Positions 33,981 to 43,762 of a stretch of 64,000 bases of DNA are shown here, piece after piece. Made by a program: the position numbers and the translations under genes. The notes below the pieces were generated by a model, which saw only the letters and a program-made list of their open reading frames with translations, was not told the origin of the DNA and ran no database searches. The stretch covers positions 119,550 to 183,549 of the forward strand of contig NZ_ANHX01000055.1 in assembly GCF_000316035.1 (NCBI RefSeq). Direction: 5' to 3'. Position 1 is the first letter of the stretch; every line of letters begins with the position of its first letter. The DNA comes from Paenibacillus sp. PAMC 26794. GTDB taxonomy: Bacteria > Bacillota > Bacilli > Paenibacillales > Paenibacillaceae.

Positions 33981-34616
33981 ATGCCACAGCATTATTATCA
34001 CCGCCAGCCAGCACAAGGGCACCGTCCGTCTTCTCATGCTCATCGGCAGGCACATACTTCTGCCTATATGCCGCCCGGTGTGGTTCCGCGGTCTTTGAAT
34101 GAAACTCAGATTCAACCGATGTACCCTGGAGTAGAGCCCCATTACCCGGGCTTTGGTGAAGTCGAAGCATCTGCAATCGTACCCTATGGGCAAGGTATAG
34201 CTGGCGGGAACTTATATGGAGGTGCAGCTCAGGTTGTTGCCCCTGTTCCGCTACAGGCGCCTGCTACTGGCAGTTCCGGCTTTTCATTAGCCAACATCGG
34301 TGAGTTAAAAGGAATGATCGACCGCTTCGGCGGTATTGATGGAATCATGAGTGGAATAGGCAAAATGCAGAAGGTCGTCGGTGGTATCCAGCAGATGGCT
34401 CCGATGATGAAGCTCGTTATGGGCATACTGCCTTTTGGAAAAGGAAAAACGGATAGCAGCGCGGCCGATGCAGACTATGAAGAATATAAGCCGTCCCGGA
34501 GACGCAAAAACAAACGTCGGAACAAAACAACGAATGTTCCACGTCGCCGCAATACAACTCCAGTCCGCCGCAAATCCAATACCACGAAGCGCCGTCCCAA
34601 AAGTCGCAAAGGTTAA
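33981..34616 (+). CDS. Low-complexity protein with strongly basic C-terminal tail
   Basis: A 211-residue protein of unknown function. Residues 1-60 are His/Pro/Gln/Tyr-rich (HYYHRQPAQGHRPSSHAH); 95-150 form a more conserved block (IGELKGMIDRFGGIDGIMSG, VGGIQQMAPMMKLVMGI) resembling the central part of YqfQ/VrrA-like coat-type proteins; the last 50 residues are almost all Arg/Lys/Thr/Asn (RRRKNKRRNK). The composition suggests a spore-coat or nucleic-acid-associated role, but this is a guess. A GAAGGA motif lies upstream of the ATG. Confidence 0.65.
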   Translation: MPQHYYHRQPAQGHRPSSHAHRQAHTSAYMPPGVVPRSLNETQIQPMYPGVEPHYPGFGEVEASAIVPYGQGIAGGNLYGGAAQVVAPVPLQAPATGSSGFSLANIGELKGMIDRFGGIDGIMSGIGKMQKVVGGIQQMAPMMKLVMGILPFGKGKTDSSAADADYEEYKPSRRRKNKRRNKTTNVPRRRNTTPVRRKSNTTKRRPKSRKG

Positions 34617-34749
34617 AAAAATCCAGGCATCCCCTTACAGAAGGCGGGTGCCTTAACACCGTTCATCCGTATACGAATAAATTTCAGGAACTTACGTTCT
34701 TATTTCTGTAATTTGAGGTATACTTGATAGTAACTAAAGGAGGCGGACC

Positions 34750-35838
34750 ATGGAACTTTTCAAAGACAAATACACTCCCGCATTAATCGATCGGACCGGC
34801 GAACAGTTGCGTCAATTCTACCCAAAGCTGAATACACAGCAATTTCATGAATTGGTTTTCGCTGAGGGCTGGGAACAGTTGGAATTCAAAGCGCGTATTC
34901 GCCGAATCACACTGGCCTTGACTGCAGTACTGCCGGACAATTATGAGGAAGCATTACATATTATCGAACAAGCCGCACCAACGATGAGAGGTGTTGAATA
35001 TCTGTTTGTACCGGATTTTATCGAAGTGAACGGACTTGACCCGGAGGATTACGAGTTATCCATGAAGTATCTGACCCTCTTCACACCTTATTCCAGCTCT
35101 GAGTTCGCGGTACGCCCGTTTATTGAACAGTATCCAATCCAAACGATGAAACATATGATGGCGTGGGCAGAGAGCAACAAAGAGCATATCCGCAGACTTG
35201 CCAGTGAAGGCAGCCGGCCACGTTTACCATGGGGTACCAAACTCCAGAACTTTATCACTGATCCAACACCCGTACTTCCGATTCTGCATGCATTGAAACA
35301 GGACGAGTCCCTCTATGTTCGCAAGAGTGTCGCCAATCATCTGAATGACATCTCCAAGGACCACCCTGAACTGGTGATGGATCTAGCCACGACCTGGTAT
35401 GGACAACATGTACACACAGACTGGATTGTCCGGCATGCCAGCAGGTCATTACTGAAGAAAGGACATCGCAAAGCACTCAGTCTTTTTGGTTATAACGAGC
35501 AGGATTCGATTCACATTGAGCAGCTTCAGCTTGTCCAGGATACGATTAGCATTGGCGAGGATCTTCATTTTTCGTTTGATGTCGTTAATGAGAGCGGCGA
35601 GTCACAGATGCTGCGAATTGAGTATGAGATGGGTTATATGAAGGCAAACGGCAAGCAGGCCCCCAAACGGTTCAAATGCTCCGATAAAATGTACCCGATA
35701 GGCAGAACCAAGGTAGCCACTAAACAATCGTTCAAAATCATTACAACGAGAACATATTACGCCGGCCTCCATACGCTAACGATTGTAGTTAATGGTAAAG
35801 AGGCAGCAACGACTTCTTTTGTTCTTGAAATGGAGTAA
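34750..35838 (+). CDS. DNA alkylation repair protein
   Basis: A 362-residue HEAT-like-repeat protein. The block VRKSVANHLNDISKDHPELV, then WIVRHASRSLLKKGHRKAL, is characteristic of the AlkC/AlkD-type 'DNA alkylation repair enzyme' family; the C-terminal 100 residues form a beta-rich domain (DLHFSFDVVNESGESQML) seen in the longer AlkC-like members. It likely removes alkylated bases as a glycosylase. AAAGGAGG precedes the ATG. Confidence 0.82.
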   Translation: MELFKDKYTPALIDRTGEQLRQFYPKLNTQQFHELVFAEGWEQLEFKARIRRITLALTAVLPDNYEEALHIIEQAAPTMRGVEYLFVPDFIEVNGLDPEDYELSMKYLTLFTPYSSSEFAVRPFIEQYPIQTMKHMMAWAESNKEHIRRLASEGSRPRLPWGTKLQNFITDPTPVLPILHALKQDESLYVRKSVANHLNDISKDHPELVMDLATTWYGQHVHTDWIVRHASRSLLKKGHRKALSLFGYNEQDSIHIEQLQLVQDTISIGEDLHFSFDVVNESGESQMLRIEYEMGYMKANGKQAPKRFKCSDKMYPIGRTKVATKQSFKIITTRTYYAGLHTLTIVVNGKEAATTSFVLEME

Positions 35839-36079
35839 AAGAAAGTCATCGTAAATTATACACAGCTTATTCCGGCAGATAAGTTATTCACATGTGGATA
35901 GATTATTTCTAGCACATCTACAGAAGAATCAGAAACGCCACCTGGACAATTTTATCTCCCGACAGTTATCCCTGCCCGAGATCCTTGTCCAGTGGCCTTT
36001 TTTCATGAAGGAGCGAAGCATTTGCCCTAAAGCTTTCTAAAAGAATGCTACATTCAAATTCGTAAGGTGTACCCATTAT

Positions 36080-37039
36080 TCACTTAAACCATCCCCGCTT
36101 CACAAACCAGGCCACCATACTACCGCCAAGCACAAACATTAACAGCAGCACCGCCCCATACCCAAACTTCCATTGAAGCTCAGGCATATAGGCAAAGTTC
36201 ATGCCATAAATACCCGCAATCAGCGTGAGCGGCATAAATACAGTCGTAATCACCGTGAGTGTCTTCATAATCTGATTCATCCGGTTGGAGTTCAGGGAAA
36301 TATAACTGTCACGCAGGTCAGCGGTCATCTCCCGATCGGCTTCAATCATGTCCGTCAGCTTCAATAAATGGTCATAGATATCGGTAAAATAAGCCGTATG
36401 TTCCCCTGTTCGCTGCACATGCTGGGAGTTGACCACCCGATAGAGCAGATCCCGCATCGGTACAACCGTTCTTCTGAGCTTCAGCAATCGCGTACGCAAG
36501 TCAAACACCTGGTTCATCAAGTCTTCAACCGACTCTTGTCCACCCCGGTTCTCCAGTTCAGCCAGTTCATCCTCAATGGCAAATAAAGACGGAAAATAGT
36601 GATCGACCAGCTTGTCCATCACCGTATAGGCTGCTGCCACCGGACCTCGCGCCCAGATGGTACGTTCATGTGCATGGTGCAATAACCGTTCCCAAGCTTC
36701 ATCCACTTCCTCCAATACACCATGATGAAAGGACACCAGGAAGTTTGATCCGAGAAACAAGTCAACCTCCTCGGCTTCCAGTGTGGACGGGTTCAATGCA
36801 TGCAACACGAGAAACTGCAGATTATCATAATAATCAAGCTTGGGCCGCTGCAACACATGCAGACAGTCCTCAATAGCTAATGGGTGAAAATGAAAATATG
36901 TATCCAGCAAACGGCTTTCCTCTTCCGTTGGCTGGTTAAAATCGGCCCATACCCAGGCGTAATCGTTCAGATCCAGCTGTGTAAGTGGTACGTTAACGGT
37001 GACTTGATGATCCCGAGTGATGGCGAGTGTACGAATCAT
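36080..37039 (-). CDS. corA: CorA family magnesium/divalent cation transporter
   Basis: A 319-residue membrane channel subunit with a large cytoplasmic N-terminus and two C-terminal transmembrane helices. The signature YGMNF of the pore loop is present (IAGIYGMNFAYMPE), followed by the second helix VLLLMFVLGGSMVAWFV and a basic KRGWFK tail. CorA pentamers import Mg2+ (sometimes Co2+/Ni2+). It is a single gene. No magnesium riboswitch is visible in the short leader. Confidence 0.92.
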   Translation of the reverse strand: MIRTLAITRDHQVTVNVPLTQLDLNDYAWVWADFNQPTEEESRLLDTYFHFHPLAIEDCLHVLQRPKLDYYDNLQFLVLHALNPSTLEAEEVDLFLGSNFLVSFHHGVLEEVDEAWERLLHHAHERTIWARGPVAAAYTVMDKLVDHYFPSLFAIEDELAELENRGGQESVEDLMNQVFDLRTRLLKLRRTVVPMRDLLYRVVNSQHVQRTGEHTAYFTDIYDHLLKLTDMIEADREMTADLRDSYISLNSNRMNQIMKTLTVITTVFMPLTLIAGIYGMNFAYMPELQWKFGYGAVLLLMFVLGGSMVAWFVKRGWFK

Positions 37040-37345
37040 AAATTATACCACGTCCTTGTCTTGTATCTTTACGTTATTGTACACAGTTACCTTCAATCTC
37101 GACAACAAAAAAAGCCAACCCTGTTGGCTTCTCTCATTTCCCTATCCACAGTTTCCTGTATCCACAGGAATATCTTCTTTTGGTTTATCATTCCACGGAT
37201 GGCTATCCACATATCCAGCCTGTCCACACGTTCATGCACAGGCGTCTCTTGATTTTGGTTGTATAATTGTCCACATATCCCGATATTCACAACGTTATAA
37301 ACAGATGGTCTGGTAACCCCGAATCGTTCAGGATAACTTCTCTCT

Positions 37346-38335
37346 TTAGAAAATAATCCAGTACAACAATCCTGCCAGTCCCGCAGAAATCGGAATCGTA
37401 ATGAACCACGTAATAATGATACGTCCAGCAAGTCCCCATTTCACAGCAGAGAAACGTTTTGCGGAACCCACACCCAGAATAGCCGATGTGATCGCGTGCG
37501 TTGTACTAACCGGGAGATGAAGCAACGTTGCTGTGAAAATAACGGAAGCGGCTGAAATATCTGCGGCAAATCCGTTGATCGGTTCAATTTTAAAGATTTT
37601 GGTACCCATCGTTTTGATGATTTTCCAACCACCGATGGATGTACCCAGAGCCATCGCTGTTGCCGCTGAAATTTTAACCCACAGCGGAACATCCAGATTA
37701 TCCTGCACACCTGCTGCAACCAGAGCAAAAGTAATAATACCCATTGCTTTCTGTGCATCATTCGTACCATGTGTGAATGCTTGCAGTGCTGCTGTGAAAA
37801 TCTGTACCGTACGGAAACCTTTGTTCACGTTATGCGGACTGCGTTTGGCAAAGATGTATTTGAGAATCGTCATGACCACATAACCGATGGCAAATGCGAT
37901 CAGAGGTGATAATAGCAAACCTATGACGATATCAGTGAATCCGCTCCACTTCACTTTGTCAGCACCTGCGCCAACAAGCACGGCACCTGCAAGGGCTCCG
38001 ATAAGAGCATGTGATGAAGAAGACGGAATACCAAACCACCATGTAACCAGGTTCCAGATAATCGCTGCGATCAAAGTGACTATGACGACCTCTATCCCGT
38101 TATCCAGCGTGGTGGGGTCGGTCACACTCCCCCCAATCGTCTTCGCAACGCCTGTGAACATCATCGCACCGACAAAGTTCATCACCGCTGCCATAAGAAT
38201 AGCTCGACGTGGCGTCAGCGCTCGGGTTGAGACCGAAGTCGCAATGGCATTGGCCGTGTCGTGAAATCCGTTGATGAAGTCAAACGCCAGTGCAAGGAAG
38301 ACGACTATACCCAATACCCAAATCGTTGTTTCCAT
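37346..38335 (-). CDS. pit: Inorganic phosphate transporter, Pit family
   Basis: A 329-residue polytopic membrane protein. The two PHO4 signature repeats are visible: GFHDTANAIATSVSTRAL near residue 23 and AFTHGTNDAQKAMGI near residue 190. Pit carriers take up metal-phosphate with protons at low affinity. It is the second gene of a two-gene unit after a DUF47 protein (14-bp gap), the standard Pit accessory arrangement. Confidence 0.92.
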   Translation of the reverse strand: METTIWVLGIVVFLALAFDFINGFHDTANAIATSVSTRALTPRRAILMAAVMNFVGAMMFTGVAKTIGGSVTDPTTLDNGIEVVIVTLIAAIIWNLVTWWFGIPSSSSHALIGALAGAVLVGAGADKVKWSGFTDIVIGLLLSPLIAFAIGYVVMTILKYIFAKRSPHNVNKGFRTVQIFTAALQAFTHGTNDAQKAMGIITFALVAAGVQDNLDVPLWVKISAATAMALGTSIGGWKIIKTMGTKIFKIEPINGFAADISAASVIFTATLLHLPVSTTHAITSAILGVGSAKRFSAVKWGLAGRIIITWFITIPISAGLAGLLYWIIF

Positions 38336-38349
38336 TATTCTCTGGCTCC

Positions 38350-38970
38350 TTAAGAATTACGCATAATGATAGATTCAAGCACGTTCGCTACGTCTTCACA
38401 AGCATCCGTTGTTGTCTCAAGACGTTCGTAAATTTCCTTACGCTTGATCAGTTCAATCGGATCAGACACGGTAGCGAAGAGATGTTTGATACACATACGC
38501 AGCACTTCGTCGCCTTGGTTTTCCAGATCATTCAAACGAATGGTGTACTCACGGATCGCGAGCAATTTTTTCTGGGACAGTAAATGGATCGCCTTCTGAA
38601 TTTCGTAAGCAGATTGACGCAAAATTTCAGCAAACTGTATGACGAACTCATCATCTGGATCTGTCAGTTGGTACATGTAGAAACGGGAAGCTGTTGCTTC
38701 AAGTCCGTCCAATACGTCATCAAGTGTTGTTGTCAGCTCCATGATATCATCGCGTTCGATCGGCGTGATAAATGTTTTGTTGAGTTCTGTAATAATCGTG
38801 TGCACGTAATCATCACATTTCGACTCGTACTTCTTCATTTCATTAGCGAAAAGAGTCACATCCTGAAGGTTGGAAACATGCTGGGAGAAATAATCTGCCG
38901 CTTGAACAACCGTATCTGCCATGTTCTCCAGTGTCTCAAAAAATATATCCTTCTTCTTCTTAAGCTTCAT
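38350..38970 (-). CDS. DUF47/PhoU-like Pit accessory protein
   Basis: A 206-residue all-helical cytoplasmic protein of the DUF47 (YkaA, PhoU-like) family: KKKKDIFFETLENMADTVVQ, KYESKCDDYVHTIITEL, PIERDDIMELTTTLDDVLDG, YERLETTTDACEDVANVLE. It probably regulates the adjacent Pit transporter. The start is placed at 38970 after AAAGGGG; the longer frame adds a non-homologous tail. A possible PhoP-box pair lies upstream at 39154-39170. Confidence 0.88.
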   Translation of the reverse strand: MKLKKKKDIFFETLENMADTVVQAADYFSQHVSNLQDVTLFANEMKKYESKCDDYVHTIITELNKTFITPIERDDIMELTTTLDDVLDGLEATASRFYMYQLTDPDDEFVIQFAEILRQSAYEIQKAIHLLSQKKLLAIREYTIRLNDLENQGDEVLRMCIKHLFATVSDPIELIKRKEIYERLETTTDACEDVANVLESIIMRNS

Positions 38971-39153
38971 AGCTCTATCCCCTTTACGAGAAAAATTGCT
39001 GATAACCGATGAAACATGAAATGACAACCTTTGATATCTTATCATATTTGTTTCATGGTTTGTACAAAAGGTGTGATCCTTTTTTATATTCTTATCACAT
39101 GAATCTGAAATGAATCTTAATTATTTGGAATAATGGTAAATTCAAGTCAAGAT

Positions 39154-39170
39154 TTTACACTGCGTTTACA
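39154..39170. promoter_or_regulatory. Possible PhoP box pair
   Basis: TTTACA-CTGCG-TTTACA, two direct repeats with a 5-nt spacer, the PhoP half-site spacing of Bacillus. It lies about 185 bp upstream of the DUF47-pit start, further than usual, so the assignment is weak. Confidence 0.3.
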
Positions 39171-39287
39171 ATTCGACATCAAATTTCAAAATCGACACGA
39201 TTCTACTTTTCACGCTAAGGACAATTATAATGCCTTTTCGACGACAAAATGAATACATGTTTCATTGTTTTCTTTCATTACATCCTT

Positions 39288-40361
39288 TTATTGCTGCTCA
39301 GCCAGCTTCACATGACTGGAAAATTCAGGTTGATTGGGAACAATGCTGATAAAGGTTTTACCCGGCACAAGAGCAACTTCACTGCCACCCTGAACAAACC
39401 GTATAATATCCCCCTGTTTCTTCACCCACTGCCCACGAATCATCTTGCCCTTCTGAAACAACATGGCTTCCCCGCCCTGTTCCAAATTAACGGACAACCG
39501 ACCTACACTATCGAGCACCTTGTGATCTGCACCTGCCACAATGATGTTCGCTGCGCCAAGCGGGTTCCCGTTATCCAGATCCTGATCTGCCTTACCATTC
39601 ACCATTCTCATATATCGTCCGCTAACTTCATCATAATCATACGTTACCCGATAACTATCCAATAAATAATGGATATCGAATTGCTTCACTGTCTCTCCTG
39701 CAGATGTCGCGCCTTCTTCATTATAGATGTATACCGGGGACTTGAAGTCATGGCTATAGCCCTTGATATCTGCCCCTTCTCTCAGCTTGTCCGCTGAAGT
39801 ATACAGATTATGTGGAGCTTTACGATCAGAGGAACGCCAGAAGTAAGGTCCACCATTCGAGATTTCATCCATATGCTGTTTCTGCTGCCTTTGCAAAATG
39901 GAATACGCCTCCGGACTGCCTCCGGCGTGAACAAGGACCCCATCATAACTCTCGCCCAGCTCAATCAGATACGGACGTATACTGCGCACGGGTCCGACCG
40001 TCTCCGCACCGCCTTCACTTTGGAAGATGGCTATGAAACGGGTAATGCCTCCCTCAGCGAGAACTTCAAGAATGATATCGGCTGAACTTAGACCCGATTG
40101 GGGCCGAGCTGCGGGTGCATTATTAATCATTACGGCGAGTGGTCGACGTGTAATCGCTTCATCTACAGGCAGACCTGTAAGAGGTGCTGTATAGAGAGAC
40201 GTGTTGGACTCCTCCACGTATTCTTCTTGTACAGGTGCAGGTGTCGGTTCTGGCTGAACTGGCATCTGCGCCACCTCCTGGTTTTGGCAGGCAACAAGAC
40301 TTAATGAGAGAATAAACAGCGATGCAGCCGAAGCTGCTTTGTTCCAATTAAAAAGCTTCAA
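39288..40361 (-). CDS. DUF3048 family lipoprotein (YerB-like)
   Basis: A 357-residue lipoprotein. A short basic N-terminus, the hydrophobic stretch AASLFILSLSLVAC and a lipobox cysteine precede a Gln/Pro/Glu linker. The body matches DUF3048: TGLPVDEAITRRPLAVMINN, ARPQSGLSSADIILEVLAEG, and VGPVRSIRPYLIELG. Function unknown; YerB of Bacillus is a membrane-anchored homologue. I choose the TTG at 40361 because AGGAGG lies seven bases upstream; longer frames would bury the signal peptide. Confidence 0.82.
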   Translation of the reverse strand: MKLFNWNKAASAASLFILSLSLVACQNQEVAQMPVQPEPTPAPVQEEYVEESNTSLYTAPLTGLPVDEAITRRPLAVMINNAPAARPQSGLSSADIILEVLAEGGITRFIAIFQSEGGAETVGPVRSIRPYLIELGESYDGVLVHAGGSPEAYSILQRQQKQHMDEISNGGPYFWRSSDRKAPHNLYTSADKLREGADIKGYSHDFKSPVYIYNEEGATSAGETVKQFDIHYLLDSYRVTYDYDEVSGRYMRMVNGKADQDLDNGNPLGAANIIVAGADHKVLDSVGRLSVNLEQGGEAMLFQKGKMIRGQWVKKQGDIIRFVQGGSEVALVPGKTFISIVPNQPEFSSHVKLAEQQ

Positions 40362-40583
40362 TATAGGACCTCCTGAACGATATGGCCTGGTTCTAAGTTG
40401 TGATATATGTCTCATGTGGGCAACCATTTCACGTATTTCTTTCCATTTAATCACACCCTATCCGATTTGTCTGCGCCCAGAAGGCCTTGATACAGCGTGA
40501 AATTTACATTTGAAACAGCATATAGCCAGAAAAATATGTCCTAAATGTGAACTTCTCAAACCTTACTTAAAATTTGAACTAGA

Positions 40584-40601
40584 TTGTGATTTTAATCACA
40601 A
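40584..40601 (+). promoter_or_regulatory. Crp/Fnr- or Rex-like palindrome upstream of doxX
   Basis: TTGTGATTTTAATCACAA, 7-bp perfect arms. It fits TGTGA-N6-TCACA (Fnr of Bacillus) and is close to the Rex consensus TTGTGAA-N4-TTCACAA. A TACAAT -10-like hexamer is at 40622-40627. With a start near 40634 the palindrome would be centred at about -41.5, the class II activator position. Confidence 0.55.
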
Positions 40602-40699
40602 ACAAAACGACTTTTGAACTATACAATAAAGACATCAAAGGTGATCACTTAGAAAAAACAAAAACAACACACACTAGATTCCATGAAGGAGTGGTTCAT

Positions 40700-41242
40700 A
40701 TGTTCAGCACAAACCAATGGCTTAGAGAAAACAAAGTAGCAATGTGGATTTTGACAGTACTTCGGGTGTATATCGGTTATGATTGGATGACTCACGGATG
40801 GAGCAAATTGACTGGCGGATTCGAAGCTGGCGGGTTCCTTGCAGGGGCATTGGAAAAAACAACGGGTGATCATCCAGCAGTTCAAGCATGGTGGGGAACG
40901 TTCCTCGAGAAATTCGCAGTACCAAACGCAGGACTGTTCGACTTCGTTATCCCATTGGGTGAATTCCTTGTAGGTTTGGGTCTCATCCTCGGTTGCTTCA
41001 CTACATTAGCAGCACTGATGGCTATGGTCATGAACTTCGCGTTCCTCTTCTCGGGAACAGTAAGCACGAATGCTCAACTGGTTGTAATGGAAATCTTCCT
41101 TGTCGTTGCTGGTGCAAATGCAGGTAAAATTGGGCTGGATCACTGGGTACTGCCTTACCTTCGCGGATTGTTCACTCGTAACAACAAAGGCAATCTTCCT
41201 AAAGACACACCAACGATTAGCCCAACTCAAAAAACAGCTTAA
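40700..41242 (+). CDS. DoxX family membrane protein
   Basis: A 180-residue membrane protein with four hydrophobic segments; LRVYIGYDWMTHGWSKLTGG and the PLGEFLVGLGLILGCFT stretch are typical of DoxX. DoxX proteins are linked to respiratory quinol oxidation or redox stress in some bacteria, but the biochemical role here is unknown. The start at 40700 follows GAAGGAG; the in-frame extension upstream lacks hydrophobic or conserved sequence and covers the promoter. An Fnr/Rex-like site upstream suggests redox control. Closed by a terminator. Confidence 0.82.
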   Translation: MFSTNQWLRENKVAMWILTVLRVYIGYDWMTHGWSKLTGGFEAGGFLAGALEKTTGDHPAVQAWWGTFLEKFAVPNAGLFDFVIPLGEFLVGLGLILGCFTTLAALMAMVMNFAFLFSGTVSTNAQLVVMEIFLVVAGANAGKIGLDHWVLPYLRGLFTRNNKGNLPKDTPTISPTQKTA

Positions 41243-41264
41243 GCAATCATTCATAGAATTCTCG

Positions 41265-41304
41265 GCCCTGCTCCCAATCCCCCTGGAGAGCAGGGCTTTT
41301 TACT
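41265..41304 (+). terminator. Intrinsic terminator after doxX
   Basis: The stem GCCCTGCTC / GAGCAGGGC is followed by TTTTTACTTTT. Confidence 0.85.
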
Positions 41305-41398
41305 TTTCAAAAATAGCCTGGATACTCTGCCTGACTTGCTCAGCCACAGAAAATCGTATTATGATGAAATAAAGTTGAATTTCAAAGGAGTACACGAT

Positions 41399-41611
41399 AT
41401 GCCGACCCAACGACGTCTTGAGACTGATGCGGATTTTCAGGAAGCCATGAATATGAAGTATAAGGTTCGAGTTTTTAAAGATAATCACCAGATTGACTCC
41501 GGTGGCATCATTATCCGTTTTGACAGCAACACCGTAGTGGTACAATCCAGTGTCAGTGAGCTCGCTTATCATTCGCGTACAGACTGTGAATTGTTCGAAA
41601 TCCGCAAATAA
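41399..41611 (+). CDS. Small conserved-looking hypothetical protein
   Basis: A 70-residue cytoplasmic protein with an N-terminal helix (ADFQEAMNMKYKVRVF) and a beta-rich remainder (SGGIIIRFDSNTVVVQSSV, ELFEIRK). AAAGGAG precedes the ATG at 41399; an upstream in-frame ATG at 41336 has no ribosome binding site. It is followed by a strong terminator. I do not recognise the family. Confidence 0.7.
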   Translation: MPTQRRLETDADFQEAMNMKYKVRVFKDNHQIDSGGIIIRFDSNTVVVQSSVSELAYHSRTDCELFEIRK

Positions 41612-41646
41612 AGATCTATTGCATGAATAAGTCCTCGTATTGAAAA

Positions 41647-41688
41647 AAGGTTACTGTAGCCCTTCAAGGGTGTACAGTAACCTTCTTT
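41647..41688. terminator. Bidirectional intrinsic terminator
   Basis: The 12-bp stem AAGGTTACTGTA / TACAGTAACCTT is followed by CTTTTGTTTTG. Confidence 0.85.
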
Positions 41689-41788
41689 TGTTTTGTTTAT
41701 ATATTGTAATTGTATGCATTAATACACGTTATGTTATCCGTACGAAACTGGCTTCAAGCACCATAATCAGGCTGTTGTCTGTTCCAAG

Positions 41789-42574
41789 TTACACGCCGTC
41801 TCCAAACTGCCAGCAGTTCAAACTGAGCGTTCCATAAGGGTAAGACTGGAATAGACGCTTCGCTGATCGGGACATGTCCGCTGTACCCATGGCGTAGAAC
41901 AAAGGTGCAATGTGTTCTGTACCATACGACGGAACTGCCGTGCGTGCATGAGGGGCTTTTTTCTCATATTGAAACAGTTCTCTTGTGTTCCACTGCTGCA
42001 AGCGCTCCCCGATCCAGTTATCAAATTCCACCGCCCACTCTTGCGGTTCATCCGTATTGCCCAGCAATCGCAAATTGTGAACCGTTCCACCGCTGCCAAT
42101 GATTAACACATCATCATGACGTAGCTGTTCCAGCATTCGGCCAATATCATACTGTTCCTGCGGCGTACGCAGCGAGTCTACAGATACCGCGATCACAGGG
42201 ATATTAGCCTCGGGATACATATGGAGCAACGGTACCCATACGCCATGATCCAGCCCTCGGCCTCGAATCGGCTGATGTGCCAGATTGCTGCGGGTGAACA
42301 AAGCACATATCTCGTTTGCTAAATCCGGTTGCCCAGATGCAGGGTATTCCATCGTATACATCGTAGAAGGAAATCCGTAAAAATCATGCAAGGTCTGATG
42401 TGTATCATCCATCGTCACGGACGGTTCAGGACAATCCCAATGCGCCGTAAATACGACAATGGCTTTCGGAGCCGGCAGCCTGTCTCCAAGCTGGTTCAAG
42501 AAGTGAGTGTAGTCATTGCTCTCCACCGCCAGAGCGGGAGAACCATGCGCAATGAAAAGTGCGGGTAATGTCAT
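41789..42574 (-). CDS. Extradiol ring-cleavage dioxygenase, LigB/DODA (YgiD) type
   Basis: A 261-residue metalloenzyme. Metal-binding and catalytic segments are FIAHGSPALAV, FTAHWDCPEPSV, HDFYGFPSTMY, DHGVWVPLLHMYP, GSGGTVHNLR and SYGTEHIAPLFYAMG, which match the class III DODA-type family that opens catechol rings such as L-DOPA. The physiological substrate is unknown. The ATG at 42574 is chosen because GGAGG lies nine bases upstream; the TTG three codons earlier abuts the ribosome binding site. Confidence 0.87.
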   Translation of the reverse strand: MTLPALFIAHGSPALAVESNDYTHFLNQLGDRLPAPKAIVVFTAHWDCPEPSVTMDDTHQTLHDFYGFPSTMYTMEYPASGQPDLANEICALFTRSNLAHQPIRGRGLDHGVWVPLLHMYPEANIPVIAVSVDSLRTPQEQYDIGRMLEQLRHDDVLIIGSGGTVHNLRLLGNTDEPQEWAVEFDNWIGERLQQWNTRELFQYEKKAPHARTAVPSYGTEHIAPLFYAMGTADMSRSAKRLFQSYPYGTLSLNCWQFGDGV

Positions 42575-42677
42575 TGCTGCCAACCTCCAGACACGGATAG
42601 AATGCTTACTCCTCTATTTTACCCTTAAGAAGGCGCTTTTCCAAGCTGACATCCCCAAACAGTTGTAATCCTGCCAC

Positions 42678-43508
42678 TTATATCATCCAGTGCTGCCAAT
42701 CCTGCTCGATCTTCTGACGTTCGCCCAGCCACTCTCTGGTACGCGTAATGAGCTGTTCCCGCTCTTTACCAGAAGAGAAGGTGTGATCGCCCTGGAAGAT
42801 GATCTCCTTGTCACAACGGCCCTCTTGGCGCATCCAGAATACCTTTTGATACAGGAATGCGTAGTCTACAGGAATAATCTCATCTGACGTGCCATGCACG
42901 ACGAGAACATCACCGCTAAACTTGACTGCTTCCTGGAATGGCTGTTGTTCAGCAAGAGACTCGAAGAACGTCGGTGTGAATTTGTATCCGAGATAATCAG
43001 CCGCACCCTGTTTGACCCCTTCGTCGTATACTTCCCGTCCCGTAATCTTCACGATATCATTGAATGGATAACCCACGGAGGACCACATGACCAGGTTCTT
43101 GACACGTTTGTCACGTACAGCAGTTAGCAATGCAACGGCACCACCCAGACTATGACCAATCAGCGTAACACGCGTAGGATCTACATCACTGCAATTCACC
43201 GCGTAGTCCAGCACCGAACGGGTCTGCAGCACCATAGACTCCAGTCCCTCCGCTCCGTACTCCCCGCTGCTCTCTCCGCAACCGATATAATCGAAACGCA
43301 GGACCAGATAACCGTCTTCAGCCAGCTCCCGTGCAGTTTTTACAAACAAACGATCCACGCCGATCCGACTACCAACGAAGCCGTGGCAGATGACTGCCAG
43401 AGGTACGCGTTGCTGACTCTTCTCCTCCTTGATATCTTTCACAACCGGATAATGAATCGTGGCTGTTAATTCTTCCTGTCCATGACGGATACTGATCTGA
43501 CGTTCCAT
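42678..43508 (-). CDS. Alpha/beta hydrolase
   Basis: A 276-residue serine hydrolase. Order: oxyanion region CHGFVGSRIGVDRLF, LRFDYIGCGES, the nucleophile elbow LIGHSLGGAVAL, the acid in VHGTSDEIIPVDYA, and the His in GDHTFSSG. It is probably a cytoplasmic esterase of the YqkD/cinnamoyl-esterase-like type. No neighbour indicates the substrate. AAAGGGG precedes the ATG. Confidence 0.88.
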   Translation of the reverse strand: MERQISIRHGQEELTATIHYPVVKDIKEEKSQQRVPLAVICHGFVGSRIGVDRLFVKTARELAEDGYLVLRFDYIGCGESSGEYGAEGLESMVLQTRSVLDYAVNCSDVDPTRVTLIGHSLGGAVALLTAVRDKRVKNLVMWSSVGYPFNDIVKITGREVYDEGVKQGAADYLGYKFTPTFFESLAEQQPFQEAVKFSGDVLVVHGTSDEIIPVDYAFLYQKVFWMRQEGRCDKEIIFQGDHTFSSGKEREQLITRTREWLGERQKIEQDWQHWMI

Positions 43509-43762
43509 ACCGATTTCCCCTTTCCACGCGTAGCCTGTTGAGCTTCATTCATTAAATATATATAATCCTATAAGTTTAGTGTGTATTAAGATGTTATTCA
43601 TATATTATCATCCCGTACCCTGCAAGTCAACGTAAGCAAGAACCCTTTCTACGTCGACTACCAATCTACATTTTATCGGATAATAAGCGCAAAAAAATGA
43701 GCCACGCTGATGACAGCTGGCCCGGATATCATTTGGAATTCAAACCAAGTGCTGCAGGATCG

